Both the position numbers and the translations under genes were made by a program. This document shows, one piece after another, positions 51,529 through 60,654 of a DNA stretch of 64,000 bases; the stretch's first letter is position 1, and each line of letters starts with the position of its first letter. The DNA is from Bacteroidales bacterium UBA6397 (GTDB taxonomy: Bacteria; Bacteroidota; Bacteroidia; Bacteroidales; UBA932). The DNA is taken from positions 1-64,000 of the forward strand of contig DJQB01000028.1 in assembly GCA_002439875.1 (NCBI GenBank), in the 5' to 3' direction. A model generated the notes under the pieces. The model searched no databases and was not told the DNA's origin. It worked only from the letters and a program-made list of their open reading frames with translations.

Positions 51529-52632
51529 TCATAGTGAGGATACCAAATCATTCCATACCTCTTTATGCTCATAAAGTACGGCTTTGTCCTTGGAAAGAAG
51601 AGTCACATAGTTCTCAACAAACGCTGAAGTATTGTCGATGATCCTCAGATAATATTTCAGTGACGGAATCACGCCATTGACGACCAGTTGGCATCCATGG
51701 ATGTTCTTTAGTTGTCTGATGATTTTGTCGATTTCACCTATATCTGATTCTGCTGTTTTTTTTGTAGAAAGAATATAGTACCTGCTGACTTTGGATCTTT
51801 CGATCTTGCATTTTGCCGTAAGGACTATCTCATACGATATGGGAATGTCAAATTTGATCTCGACAGCCTCAAAAGGAGTGTTGTCTGAATTGTTTACATC
51901 TATATCTCCCATCCTCCCGCTTCTGGCATCAGCGGAAGTGTGGCTTTCAAGAGGAAGCAACATCTTGTCCTTAAATCTTCTGCATTCGTCAATCAAGCAC
52001 ATATAGGCGGCATATACAGCAAGGACAGGGAGCCTGGCCGCTCCATGTGACCTATATGTATAATGAAAGTGTTTGTCAAGCAGAGCAACAATCTCAGTTA
52101 TCGATAGATTCTGTGGAAGAGAAAGGCTGATTGACTTTTTTTCTCTTTGTCTTATCAATGACAGAAGCATGTAGTCTAGGATTTTCGAAGGATCTGCCTT
52201 GCCGGTCTCTATGTCATCCAGAATGGACAGGAAGCAATGCTTGAGTGGTTCTTTGACAGCTCCCGGGTAATTCTTGTCATATGCGACTTTCTGTTCTAGC
52301 GAGCGTGTGAGCCACCCAGACTCCGCCATTGCAGGAAATCCACACTTCTTAAGGAAAGGGGTGATGTGTTTGGAATCAAATGATCTTCCGCTATATCCTC
52401 CTGGAATAGAGGACTGATGCTTGCGTATGTCTTGCTCTGGGTGGATTATCTTGTAGACGACACTCGTCATCACAACCGTGTATACCCCTTTGTTCCTTTC
52501 GGATTCCGAGACGATTGTGTCTAAAGATTTGGCTGAATCCTCAGTGAGTGAGGATTCCTGCAAACAACTTTTTGAGTTTTTCGCCAACGCTGCATCATAG
52601 GCGTTTTTCAACAAGCTTTCTGCATCCATCAT
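51529..52632 (-). CDS. Type II restriction endonuclease (PD-(D/E)XK, specificity unknown)
   Basis: A 367-residue protein starting at MMDAESLLKNAYD; its ATG overlaps the methyltransferase stop by 4 nt (ATGA). Near the C-terminus are GRMGDIDVNNSD and FEAVEIKFD, which fit a PD-(D/E)XK site (Asp plus E-I-K). The N-terminal two thirds are helical and charged. No named family is recognised, but the coupling to a 5-methylcytosine methyltransferase makes restriction the best reading. Base composition is more AT-rich than the neighbours, and codons such as ATA and AGA are frequent, consistent with transfer. Confidence 0.65.
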   Translation of the reverse strand: MMDAESLLKNAYDAALAKNSKSCLQESSLTEDSAKSLDTIVSESERNKGVYTVVMTSVVYKIIHPEQDIRKHQSSIPGGYSGRSFDSKHITPFLKKCGFPAMAESGWLTRSLEQKVAYDKNYPGAVKEPLKHCFLSILDDIETGKADPSKILDYMLLSLIRQREKKSISLSLPQNLSITEIVALLDKHFHYTYRSHGAARLPVLAVYAAYMCLIDECRRFKDKMLLPLESHTSADARSGRMGDIDVNNSDNTPFEAVEIKFDIPISYEIVLTAKCKIERSKVSRYYILSTKKTAESDIGEIDKIIRQLKNIHGCQLVVNGVIPSLKYYLRIIDNTSAFVENYVTLLSKDKAVLYEHKEVWNDLVSSL

Positions 52633-53855
52633 AACAGTTGTTCCTTTATTTGTTCCATAATCTTTTTTATCATCGGTATGCACACGGAGTTACCAATCTG
52701 GCGATATTCCTCGCTGACGCTTTTGTCTTTTATGAATTTGTCAGGAAATCCCATTAATCGGTAGCACTCGTTTATCGTGAGTTTCCTGACATCCTTACCG
52801 TCGTAGATCCAGAATCTTCCGGAGGTTTCTTGGGATGGAATCGCCGGGTGAACTCCATCTATGTGGTAAATCCTGTTAGGTTGCTTGTGGACTCTAGACA
52901 GATTCTCGGTCCCCGGGCGGACACCTGCTTTCCTAATGGCCTTGTTACGGTAGCCTACGAACATTAACCCTGAAGGCTGTCGCTTGCAGTCATCAAGAAT
53001 TGTGTACGGTTCGTGAAGGTACTCGAATTTGGTGTCAGGAGGATCCAGAATGTCCTTGATGTACTTCTGGGGTAGTGGTGTGAGTCTGGAAAAATCAAAG
53101 GCTCTTTTCTTACTCCCTATGATTATGATTCTTTCCCTGTTTTGTGGCACCCCGAAGTCTGATGCATTGAGAACTTTGTACGAGCAGATGTATCCAAGAC
53201 CTTCCAATCCTTCGATGATTGTCTTGAAGGTTTTTCCACCATTATGATATACAAGATGCTTGACATTTTCCAAAAATACGACTTTTGGCTGTTTGGCCTC
53301 AATTATCTTGAAGACGTTATATATTAGTGTTCCACGGGTGTCTTCAAATCCCTTCATCTTTCCTGAGATGCTGAATGGCTGGCATGGAAATCCGGCAGTA
53401 AGCACATCATGCTTGGGAATATAATCCATCGGGATCTTGGTGATGTCGCCGAATGGCATCTCACCATAATTCTCTTCGTAAACATTCTGAGCGTGAGTGT
53501 TGAACTCGGAAGAGAATACACATCTCCCACCAGATTCCTGAAGTGGAATCCGGAATCCTCCTATTCCGGCGAAAAGATCGATGAAAGTGAAACTGAATTT
53601 CTCGGGTGGCGGGAATGGAACTCTGTATAATTCGGGGAATAGATTGTATGAGAACCATCTGTCGGAAAATCTACCTTCCTCAGAATCCAGGAGTCCTTCC
53701 CTTTTTCTTATGAGTTCAATCGCGGTCTTCCAATAAGGCAGATCCACAGCAAGATCACAGTTATGTACATAGTGTGAAAGAATGGCCATTTCTTCATTGT
53801 GCGTCAATGATTTATGGCTGTCTGCACGTGGTTTTGCCCTGTCTGTATCTTTCAT
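52629..53855 (-). CDS. DNA (cytosine-5-)-methyltransferase (Dcm-like)
   Basis: A 408-residue C5-MTase. Motif I FIDLFAGIGGFR (about 90-101), motif IV GFPCQPFSISG with the catalytic Cys, motif VI FLENVKHL, motif VIII QNRERI, and motifs IX-X (TINECYRLMGF, YRQIGNSVCIPM) are all present. The 85-residue N-terminal extension (LTHNEEMAILSHYVHNCD) resembles that of Dcm. The target recognition region lies at about 250-330; specificity cannot be read. It protects DNA from the coupled endonuclease. Confidence 0.88.
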   Translation of the reverse strand: MKDTDRAKPRADSHKSLTHNEEMAILSHYVHNCDLAVDLPYWKTAIELIRKREGLLDSEEGRFSDRWFSYNLFPELYRVPFPPPEKFSFTFIDLFAGIGGFRIPLQESGGRCVFSSEFNTHAQNVYEENYGEMPFGDITKIPMDYIPKHDVLTAGFPCQPFSISGKMKGFEDTRGTLIYNVFKIIEAKQPKVVFLENVKHLVYHNGGKTFKTIIEGLEGLGYICSYKVLNASDFGVPQNRERIIIIGSKKRAFDFSRLTPLPQKYIKDILDPPDTKFEYLHEPYTILDDCKRQPSGLMFVGYRNKAIRKAGVRPGTENLSRVHKQPNRIYHIDGVHPAIPSQETSGRFWIYDGKDVRKLTINECYRLMGFPDKFIKDKSVSEEYRQIGNSVCIPMIKKIMEQIKEQLL

Positions 53856-53896
53856 AGAAAATCGGATGTTCTAATTTATTCTTCAAATATAATGAC

Positions 53897-53904
53897 TATT
53901 TTTG
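53897..53904 (+). promoter_or_regulatory. -7 box (TATTTTTG) of the YqiA-like gene
   Basis: It ends 4 nt before ATG 53909; a leaderless transcript is likely. Confidence 0.55.
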
Positions 53905-53908
53905 TGAT

Positions 53909-54901
53909 ATGGAACTGTACGAATACGCAAGGACTGGCCTGATGGCCGGAAAGAAGATACTTTATGTACACGGATTCGCGTCCAGCGGCCAGAACGGAAG
54001 CGTCAGAACGTTGAGGCTGCTGATGCCAGAGGCTAAGGTGATCGCACCTGACCTGCCGGTCGAACCCTTCGATGCGATGGAACTTTTAAGGAATATGCTT
54101 GCGTCGGACAAGCCGGATCTCGTCATCGGAACCTCGATGGGGGCGATGTACGCCGAGATGCTCTACGGAGTGGACAGAATCCTTGTCAACCCGGCGTTCC
54201 AACTGGCTGACACTCTGCTGAAAAACAACGGATTGGGCAGACAGGAATATCACAATCCCCGTCAGGATGGCGAGACATCGTTTCTGGTCACAAAAACCCT
54301 TCTGGAGCATTTTCGTGAGGTCAGTTCGCATTGCTTCGAGCGTGCGTCTGAGGATCAGGACAAGGTTTTTGGACTTTACGGAGTCCACGACACTTTGGTC
54401 CACACATTCGACCTTTTTTGTGAGCATTATCCCCAGGCCATAAGGTTCGACGGCGAGCATTACCTCAATGACAACGCTATCCTCCATTCTGTCCTTCCTG
54501 TGGTCCAATGGATTGATGACAGGCAGAGGAACATTCAGAAACCGGTGCTGTTCATCTCTTTGGGAGACAGGATCATCAATCATTCAAGCGGTTTCGCCAA
54601 GTCCGTCGCCGCCCTTGCCGAGAACTATGATGTCCACATTGTCGCCGGAGTTCCGTACAACACTCCGGAACTCTGTCAGAAAGTCGTGGACTGGTGCGAG
54701 ACCAATCTCGGTGTCCCTGTCTGGAACCGTGTGACGATCACGAATCACAAGAACCTCCTTCTTGCCGACTATCTGATCGACGCCGAGCCTGAAGTGAACG
54801 GCGCTCCGGATTTCATGGGCACCTTGGTCCATTTCGGCTCCGAGGCCTTCAAGACATGGGAGGATGTCCTGACCTATTTCGACCGGCTCGGCGGACAATG
54901 A
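53909..54901 (+). CDS. YqiA-like alpha/beta hydrolase fused to a 5'(3')-deoxyribonucleotidase-like HAD domain
   Basis: A 330-residue two-domain protein. Residues 15-205: YqiA/YcfP-type esterase fold with ILYVHGFASSGQNG (oxyanion loop) and the nucleophile S76 in VIGTSMGAM; a His is in RFDGEHYLND. Residues 210-330: a region resembling the NT5C family (YNTPELCQKVVDWCETNLG, RVTITNHKNLLLADYLIDAEPE, GTLVHFGSEAFKTWEDVLTYF). The HAD motif I, normally DxDG, reads LFISLGDRII, so the phosphate-accepting Asp seems absent. The second domain may thus be a binding rather than a catalytic domain. Confidence 0.7.
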   Translation: MELYEYARTGLMAGKKILYVHGFASSGQNGSVRTLRLLMPEAKVIAPDLPVEPFDAMELLRNMLASDKPDLVIGTSMGAMYAEMLYGVDRILVNPAFQLADTLLKNNGLGRQEYHNPRQDGETSFLVTKTLLEHFREVSSHCFERASEDQDKVFGLYGVHDTLVHTFDLFCEHYPQAIRFDGEHYLNDNAILHSVLPVVQWIDDRQRNIQKPVLFISLGDRIINHSSGFAKSVAALAENYDVHIVAGVPYNTPELCQKVVDWCETNLGVPVWNRVTITNHKNLLLADYLIDAEPEVNGAPDFMGTLVHFGSEAFKTWEDVLTYFDRLGGQ

Positions 54902-54923
54902 GTTTTACCGGTCGCTGAGTTTG

Positions 54924-55979
54924 TTAATCCGTAGGAAAGATCACACCGGCCTGACGGCGGATCTCGTCAAGAATCTCAGCGGTGATAAGCGAAGTTTCCA
55001 GGCTGTTGACGGAGGATTCGAGGCGGCCTGATTCCAAAACATTGATGAACTCCCTGAACTCGCAGAGGTACTCGTCGGCATCAACCGGGACGGAGATGTC
55101 CTCCGCCTGCGGGCCTGAGGCTCTTCCTGAAGTCGGTGCGCCTCGCTTTGCCATCTCGGCATGGCGGCAGATGTGGATCTGGTCCAGTGAAAGAATCCCT
55201 CCGTCGCAGGAAATCTCCGTGCAAAGGTGCGAATCCGCTATCTTTGAATATAATACCGAAGCGCTCATCCCCTCATATTCAAAGATCACGCTTCCTTGCA
55301 GGTCAACTTTCTTCCATTGATTGCAAATCGGCACCTTGCAGGTCGTGACGCTGGACTTGATTCCTGCAGGTCTCCCGAACAACGAAACCATCGGGTAAAT
55401 CGGGTATATTCCTATGTCCATCAACGCTCCTCCGCAACAATCCGGATTCAGCGAACTCGGCACAGCAGAATTGTCCTCGCCCTCTATAATCCTCTTGACC
55501 AGATCGTATTTCGAAGAATATTGACAGAACGATGCGAAGTAGTGACGCACGCTTCCCATCTCGGCCAGACGTTCCCTTGCGGCCACGAAATTAGGGCACA
55601 ACGTGGAGATCATCGCCTCCATCAGCATCACTCCGTTGGCCTTTGCCACGTCAATCATCTCGCCCACCTCGCGAGCATTGGAAGCCATTGGCTTTTCGCA
55701 CAGCACGTGCTTGCCGTGAGCCATGCAGAGAATCGCAAGATCATGATGTGTGTTGTTCGGGGTTCCGATATAGATCGCGTCTATGTCTGGATCTGATGCC
55801 ATCCCGGCGACATCCGTGTAATCTTTCCCTATCCCGTGAGCCTCAGCGAACGCCTTCCCACTTGCCTGAGAACGAGAACAAACCGCTGCCGCCTCGAATC
55901 GTGGCTCCATCACCGCACCTTTGAGTACCCAATCACTGATGCGTCCCGTCCCAACCATTCCGAACCGTGTCTTTCTCAT
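54924..55979 (-). CDS. Gfo/Idh/MocA-family oxidoreductase
   Basis: A 351-residue NAD(P)-dependent dehydrogenase. GMVGTGRIS (about 7-15) is the Rossmann loop and HVLCEKPMASNAREV holds the family's EKP motif. A C-terminal alpha/beta domain carries the substrate site (NPDCCGGALMDIGIYPI, where the conserved Asp/His-type catalytic pair is D-x-G-x-Y). The substrate is probably a sugar or cyclitol derivative. Its ATG overlaps the stop of the upstream hydrolase-like gene by 4 nt. Confidence 0.85.
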   Translation of the reverse strand: MRKTRFGMVGTGRISDWVLKGAVMEPRFEAAAVCSRSQASGKAFAEAHGIGKDYTDVAGMASDPDIDAIYIGTPNNTHHDLAILCMAHGKHVLCEKPMASNAREVGEMIDVAKANGVMLMEAMISTLCPNFVAARERLAEMGSVRHYFASFCQYSSKYDLVKRIIEGEDNSAVPSSLNPDCCGGALMDIGIYPIYPMVSLFGRPAGIKSSVTTCKVPICNQWKKVDLQGSVIFEYEGMSASVLYSKIADSHLCTEISCDGGILSLDQIHICRHAEMAKRGAPTSGRASGPQAEDISVPVDADEYLCEFREFINVLESGRLESSVNSLETSLITAEILDEIRRQAGVIFPTD

Positions 55980-56608
55980 TTCAACGCCCCTCTGGTCTCA
56001 AGATAATCAAGTATGGCTGTCCTTGCGGAAGTCTTCCCGGCTGTGTCGATTGTCAGGGTCTCGTAGCCAAGCTTAGGCACAAGTCTGGACATTTTCTCGC
56101 TGAGTTCCGGTTCGATGAGGACCAGGCCGCTCACGGCCTTGCCCAGCTTGTAGGATGCTTTTACCACATCCTCGGACGAGAACGAGTCCGCGATCAGGAT
56201 GATCCTATCAGCGTCCGCGAACTTCTCCTTGCCGATTTTCTTAACCATAAAGCTGATGTCTTTCACGTTCTCATGGAACGCCGTCGTGTAGCCGACGAGC
56301 CCTTCTGGCACAAGTGATTTCACGAGCTCTTCCGGAAACGCCGTCTTCAACGGCTCATGGAAAAAGACCACAACCGGCCTTGCCCCCAAAGAATCCGGGA
56401 AAAATCCGTTCTCGTCAGTAGGCTTGAAGACCTTGCCGAAAATCTTGTCTCCATGTCTGTAGAAGCTAAGCTCCTCCATAATTATCTTGCTTCCGTTCTC
56501 CGCCTTGACCCTTTCCCGTGGACCCGAGTCCTTGAGCATGTTCAATCCAACGATCCCCAGCAGGGCGACCAGCAGGGATGTAACCAAAGAAACGAGCACT
56601 TTCTTCAT
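55976..56608 (-). CDS. Membrane-anchored alpha/beta-hydrolase-like protein, degenerate
   Basis: From ATG 56608 a 210-residue protein: an anchor (VLVSLVTSLLVALLGIVGLNML), then a small alpha/beta fold with RPVVVFFHEP, the elbow-like IILIADSFSSEDVVKAS, LVLIEPELSEK and LGYETLTIDTAGK. IADSFS sits where the G-x-S-x-G elbow of a hydrolase would be, but its Gly residues are absent, so catalysis is doubtful. No family name is offered. It is coupled to the oxidoreductase by a 4-nt overlap. Confidence 0.55.
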   Translation of the reverse strand: MKKVLVSLVTSLLVALLGIVGLNMLKDSGPRERVKAENGSKIIMEELSFYRHGDKIFGKVFKPTDENGFFPDSLGARPVVVFFHEPLKTAFPEELVKSLVPEGLVGYTTAFHENVKDISFMVKKIGKEKFADADRIILIADSFSSEDVVKASYKLGKAVSGLVLIEPELSEKMSRLVPKLGYETLTIDTAGKTSARTAILDYLETRGALK

Positions 56609-56715
56609 TTTTGCACTAATGTTAGATAAGGTGAAAATCAGTCGCCACATCTTCCTAATCCGCGGCAACTTGTTTTTACCGCTTGCAAGATGTTTTATAC
56701 TGTCGCAAAAATAAT

Positions 56716-56723
56716 TAAATTTG
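56716..56723 (+). promoter_or_regulatory. -7 box (TAAATTTG) of the ClC gene
   Basis: It ends 7 nt before ATG 56731. Confidence 0.6.
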
Positions 56724-56730
56724 TACGAAT

Positions 56731-58494
56731 ATGCCAAAGTTCAATCCCATATCCCGTTGGCCCGAGAGGAGCCAGCTATTGGTGCTCAGCCTCGTGGTCG
56801 GAATCGTGGTCGGGCTTGCGGCCGTGCTGCTAAAGACCTTGATCTCGGTGATTCAGAAGGGTTTGCGTGACACCTTCGGCGGAGTTATGGACGGAACTTT
56901 ATACTATCTTGTCCTCCCGGGAATAGGTATGCTTCTGGCGATGCTCTTCTGTAAATATGTCATAAAGGACAAGATTGGCCACGGTGTCACCAAGGCTCTT
57001 CAGGCTGTCTCCAGGCACGAATCAAGAATCAAACCGCATAACATGTGGTCATCGGTTGCCGCAAGTTCGGTAACAATCGGATTCGGTGGATCAGTCGGAG
57101 CGGAGGCCCCTATCGTCTACACAGGTGCCGCCATCGGATCGAACTTAGCCAAGTACATGGGACTGTCGTACAGGAGTATGACCGTGCTGTTGGGCTGTGG
57201 TGCCGCCGCTGCGGTCGCGGGAATATTCAAGGCCCCTCTCGCCGGTGTCCTCTTCGTGCTGGAGATCCTGCTTTTCAACATTTCGATGACCTCAATGATG
57301 CCGTTGCTGCTTTCGACAGTGTCTGCCACAGTGGTCTCGTACATATTCCTTGGCTCCTCGACACCGTTTGAGTGTACCCTGACTCCATTTGTGCTCAAGA
57401 ATATTCCTTATTATATCATTCTTGGACTCTTTTGCGGCGCATGCTCCATCTATTTCATCCGCACAACCCTCAAGTTGGAGGACAGGATCGGGAAGATGGA
57501 CAATGCATTCCTGAAATGGGCATTGTGTGCTTTGGGGCTCGGTATTTTGATATTCCTGTTCCCCCCGCTTTATGGTGAAGGCTATGAGTCGTTGGGAGTT
57601 CTGCTCAACGGGCAGGAACTTTCTCTGGACGGCCAGACTCCGCTTGCCTTTTTGACCGACAGCCCTTGGTCCGTGCCGGTTTTCTTCCTCCTGATTCTGC
57701 TGCTCAAGGTGTTTTCCATGACTTTGACCAACGCCGGCGGGGGAGTGGGCGGAACTTTCGGTCCTACGCTATTTGTAGGTGCGATTGCCGGTTTCGTGGT
57801 GGCGAGAACCCTCAATCTGCTTTTTGACGGCACTCTGATGAGTGTTCCAGAGCAGAATTTCGTGCTGGTCGGGATGGCCGGACTGATGGCCGGCGTGATG
57901 CAGGCCCCGATGACCGCGATCTTCCTTATCGCCGAGATCTCAGGAGGTTACGAATTGTTCCTTCCGCTGATTCTCACTTCGACAATCTCGTTCGGAACCA
58001 CCAGAATAGTTGAGAGATATTCCATCTACACCAAGCGAATCGCCCAGAAGGGAGAACTCCTTACCCATGACAGCGATCAGGCTGTGCTGACTCTGCTGAA
58101 AGTGTCAGATGTGATTGAAACGGATTTTTCCACAGTCAAGATTGATGACACACTCGGCAGGCTGGTCGAAGTCATTTCGGAATCTACCAGAAACATATTC
58201 CCGGTTCTTGACTCAAGGGACCGCTTCCAAGGCTATGTCTCTTTGGAGGACATCCGCAAGGACATGTTCAGAACCGATGAATATGAGACCCTCCACGTCT
58301 TCAACTTCATGCGCAGCGCCGATGAATATGTCTACGAGGATGAGAAGATGGATTCCGTGATGAAGAAATTCGAGGAGACATCGGCCTGGAACCTTCCGGT
58401 GGTCAGGCGCGACAGGACCTACGTCGGGTTCGTCTCCAAATCCAAGATTTTCTCGGCTTACAGGGACGAGCTTAAGGTCGTTTCGCAGGATTAG
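56731..58494 (+). CDS. ClC-family chloride channel/antiporter with two CBS domains
   Basis: A 587-residue membrane protein with about 11 hydrophobic helices. The ion-pathway motifs are FGGSVGAEAPIVYTGAAIG (the GxxGxEGP site, with Ala for Gly), the GKAPLAG-type turn FKAPLAGVLF, and GGVGGTFGPTLFVG (GxFxP). The C-terminal 130 residues form two CBS domains (VSDVIETDFSTVKIDD; NFMRSADEYVYEDEKMDSVMKKFEE). It moves chloride, perhaps in exchange for protons. The gating and proton glutamates cannot be judged with certainty. Confidence 0.88.
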   Translation: MPKFNPISRWPERSQLLVLSLVVGIVVGLAAVLLKTLISVIQKGLRDTFGGVMDGTLYYLVLPGIGMLLAMLFCKYVIKDKIGHGVTKALQAVSRHESRIKPHNMWSSVAASSVTIGFGGSVGAEAPIVYTGAAIGSNLAKYMGLSYRSMTVLLGCGAAAAVAGIFKAPLAGVLFVLEILLFNISMTSMMPLLLSTVSATVVSYIFLGSSTPFECTLTPFVLKNIPYYIILGLFCGACSIYFIRTTLKLEDRIGKMDNAFLKWALCALGLGILIFLFPPLYGEGYESLGVLLNGQELSLDGQTPLAFLTDSPWSVPVFFLLILLLKVFSMTLTNAGGGVGGTFGPTLFVGAIAGFVVARTLNLLFDGTLMSVPEQNFVLVGMAGLMAGVMQAPMTAIFLIAEISGGYELFLPLILTSTISFGTTRIVERYSIYTKRIAQKGELLTHDSDQAVLTLLKVSDVIETDFSTVKIDDTLGRLVEVISESTRNIFPVLDSRDRFQGYVSLEDIRKDMFRTDEYETLHVFNFMRSADEYVYEDEKMDSVMKKFEETSAWNLPVVRRDRTYVGFVSKSKIFSAYRDELKVVSQD

Positions 58495-58527
58495 TATTTG
58501 AATATGTCCGATTGATAACACTTTAAT

Positions 58528-60651
58528 ATGAAAGATATCTATATTGACTACATTGCCCGCGCCATCGGCGTGAAGGATTGGCAGGTCGAGAATTGCGTCC
58601 ACCTTTTCGAGGAGGGCAACACGATTCCTTTCATCAGCCGTTACAGGAAGGAGAAGACCGGTGGGCTGGACGATGTCGCCGTGGCTGAGATCAAGCATTG
58701 GAATGATGTGTTCACCGAGATGGAGAAGAGAAAGGATGGGATCCTGTCCACGATTGCCGAGCAGGGCAAACTTTCTGACGATCTTCGCGCCAGGATAGAG
58801 AACTGTGTTGTGGCCAGTGAGTTGGAGGATCTGTACCTGCCTTACAGGCCGAAGCGCAGAACCCGCGCGACGATGGCGAAGGAAAAAGGTCTGGAGCCTT
58901 TGGCGGACAGGATGTGGAAGGTTGAGGTGGCTGATCCTGAGGCCGAGGCGCGGAAATATGTCGGTGACAAGGTCGGCTCCGTTGAGGAGGCTCTTGCCGG
59001 AGCGCGTGACATCATCGCCGAGCGTCTTTCCGAGTCGCAGACTGTACGCGATAACCTCAGGCACATATTCAGAACCCGAAGGATCGAGTCCAAGGCCACC
59101 AAGGCGGCTTCGGACAATGCCGAGGCCTCGAAGTACAGGACGTATTTCAATTTCTCGATGCCGCTGCAAAGGATTCCTTCGCATAATCTGCTGGCGATCC
59201 TGCGCGCCGGAAAGGAAGGCTTTCTGTCGATTGGTCTGGATGCCGATCCGGAGAAGTGCGGCAACAAGATCTACTACGATTTCTGCCAGGAGCATCGTTA
59301 TCCGGGGGCAAAGCTTGCGGAGCAGATCCGTCTGGCCGTTGATGATGCCTACAAGCGTCTTCTGGAACCGTCCCTGACCAATGAAATCGTCAAGGAAGCC
59401 AAGGAAAAGGCTGACATAGAGTCGATTAATGTTTTTGGAGACAACCTCACCCAGCTTCTTCTTTCCGCTCCGGTCGGCCAGAAAAGGACCATGGCGATAG
59501 ACCCTGGCTTCCGCAACGGCTGCAAGATCGTCTGTCTGGACGAGCGAGGCAACCTCCTGCACCACGAGATAATATTCCCGCATCCTCCTCAGAGCGAGAA
59601 GATAAAGTCAATTATGGCCGTGGCCGCGATGATTGATGAATATTCCATAGAGGTCATCGCCATAGGAAACGGCACGGCTTCCCGCGAGACTGAGGATTTC
59701 ATCGAGCGTGTTGGCATTCCGGAGAATGTCAAAGTGTTCACTGTCAGCGAGGACGGAGCGTCGATATATTCAGCGTCTGAGGTCGCGAGGCAGGAATTTC
59801 CTGATGAGGACGTGACTGTCCGGGGAGCGGTTTCGATCGGCCGCCGTCTGATGGATCCGCTGTCGGAGTTGGTAAAGATTGACCCTAAGTCATTGGGGGT
59901 TGGGCAGTACCAGCATGATGTGGATCAGAGTCTGCTCCGCGAGAAGTTGGACAACACGGTTATCATCTGTGTGAATAGCGTCGGGGTGAATCTCAACACT
60001 GCCAGCCCTTATCTTCTGAGTTATGTCTCGGGCATAGGTCCGGCACTGGCCGCTAACATTGTGGATTATCGTACTTCGATTGGCGGTTTCGCTTCCCGCT
60101 CGCAATTGCGCAAGGTGCCGAAACTTGGCCCGAAGGCTTTCGAGCAGTGTGCCGGCTTCCTCCGCATCCAGGACGCAGAGAATCCGTTGGACAATTCCGC
60201 CGTGCACCCGGAATGCTATCATATCGTTGACAGGATGGCTTCCGATCTTGGTGTCAGCACCGAGGAACTGCTTGGCAACGAGACGTTGATAGGGAAGATA
60301 GAACCGTCGGCCTATGTTGAGGGTGAGTTCGGTCTTCCTACGATCAATGATATTCTTAAAGAATTGGCCAAACCTGGCCGTGACCCTCGCCAGAGCGCGC
60401 AGGAGTTCAGTTTCGCTGATGACATCCACGAGATTGACGACCTGAAGCCCGGAATGGAATTGCCTGGAATCGTCACCAACGTGACAGCTTTCGGTGCCTT
60501 CGTGGACATCGGCATCCATGAGAACGGCCTTATCCATGTCTCCCAAATGCGTGGCCAGAAAGTCAAACTCCACCAGAAGGTCAACGTCAGCGTCCTTGAC
60601 ATCGATCTTGACCGGAAACGTATCTCCCTCCGCTTGTTGACCGGAAAATGA
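58528..60651 (+). CDS. tex: Tex-family RNA-binding transcription accessory protein
   Basis: A 707-residue protein. Tex N-terminal helical region with FISRYRKEKTGGLDDVAVAEI; a YqgF-like RNase H fold (AIDPGFRNGCKIVCLDERGNLL, AIGNGTASRETEDFI); a helix-hairpin-helix part (SPYLLSYVSGIGPALAANIVDYR, LRKVPKLGPKAFEQCAGFLRI); and a C-terminal S1 domain (ELPGIVTNVTAFGAFVDIGIHENGLIHVSQM). It binds nucleic acid and affects transcription. It follows the ClC gene by 33 nt and ends 3 nt from the convergent methyltransferase. Confidence 0.93.
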   Translation: MKDIYIDYIARAIGVKDWQVENCVHLFEEGNTIPFISRYRKEKTGGLDDVAVAEIKHWNDVFTEMEKRKDGILSTIAEQGKLSDDLRARIENCVVASELEDLYLPYRPKRRTRATMAKEKGLEPLADRMWKVEVADPEAEARKYVGDKVGSVEEALAGARDIIAERLSESQTVRDNLRHIFRTRRIESKATKAASDNAEASKYRTYFNFSMPLQRIPSHNLLAILRAGKEGFLSIGLDADPEKCGNKIYYDFCQEHRYPGAKLAEQIRLAVDDAYKRLLEPSLTNEIVKEAKEKADIESINVFGDNLTQLLLSAPVGQKRTMAIDPGFRNGCKIVCLDERGNLLHHEIIFPHPPQSEKIKSIMAVAAMIDEYSIEVIAIGNGTASRETEDFIERVGIPENVKVFTVSEDGASIYSASEVARQEFPDEDVTVRGAVSIGRRLMDPLSELVKIDPKSLGVGQYQHDVDQSLLREKLDNTVIICVNSVGVNLNTASPYLLSYVSGIGPALAANIVDYRTSIGGFASRSQLRKVPKLGPKAFEQCAGFLRIQDAENPLDNSAVHPECYHIVDRMASDLGVSTEELLGNETLIGKIEPSAYVEGEFGLPTINDILKELAKPGRDPRQSAQEFSFADDIHEIDDLKPGMELPGIVTNVTAFGAFVDIGIHENGLIHVSQMRGQKVKLHQKVNVSVLDIDLDRKRISLRLLTGK

Positions 60652-60654
60652 CCA

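Noticed and set aside
58213..59583. A 456-codon minus-strand frame
   Set aside because: It is antisense to the ClC CBS domains and tex, whose protein motifs are clear; a by-product of high GC at third positions.
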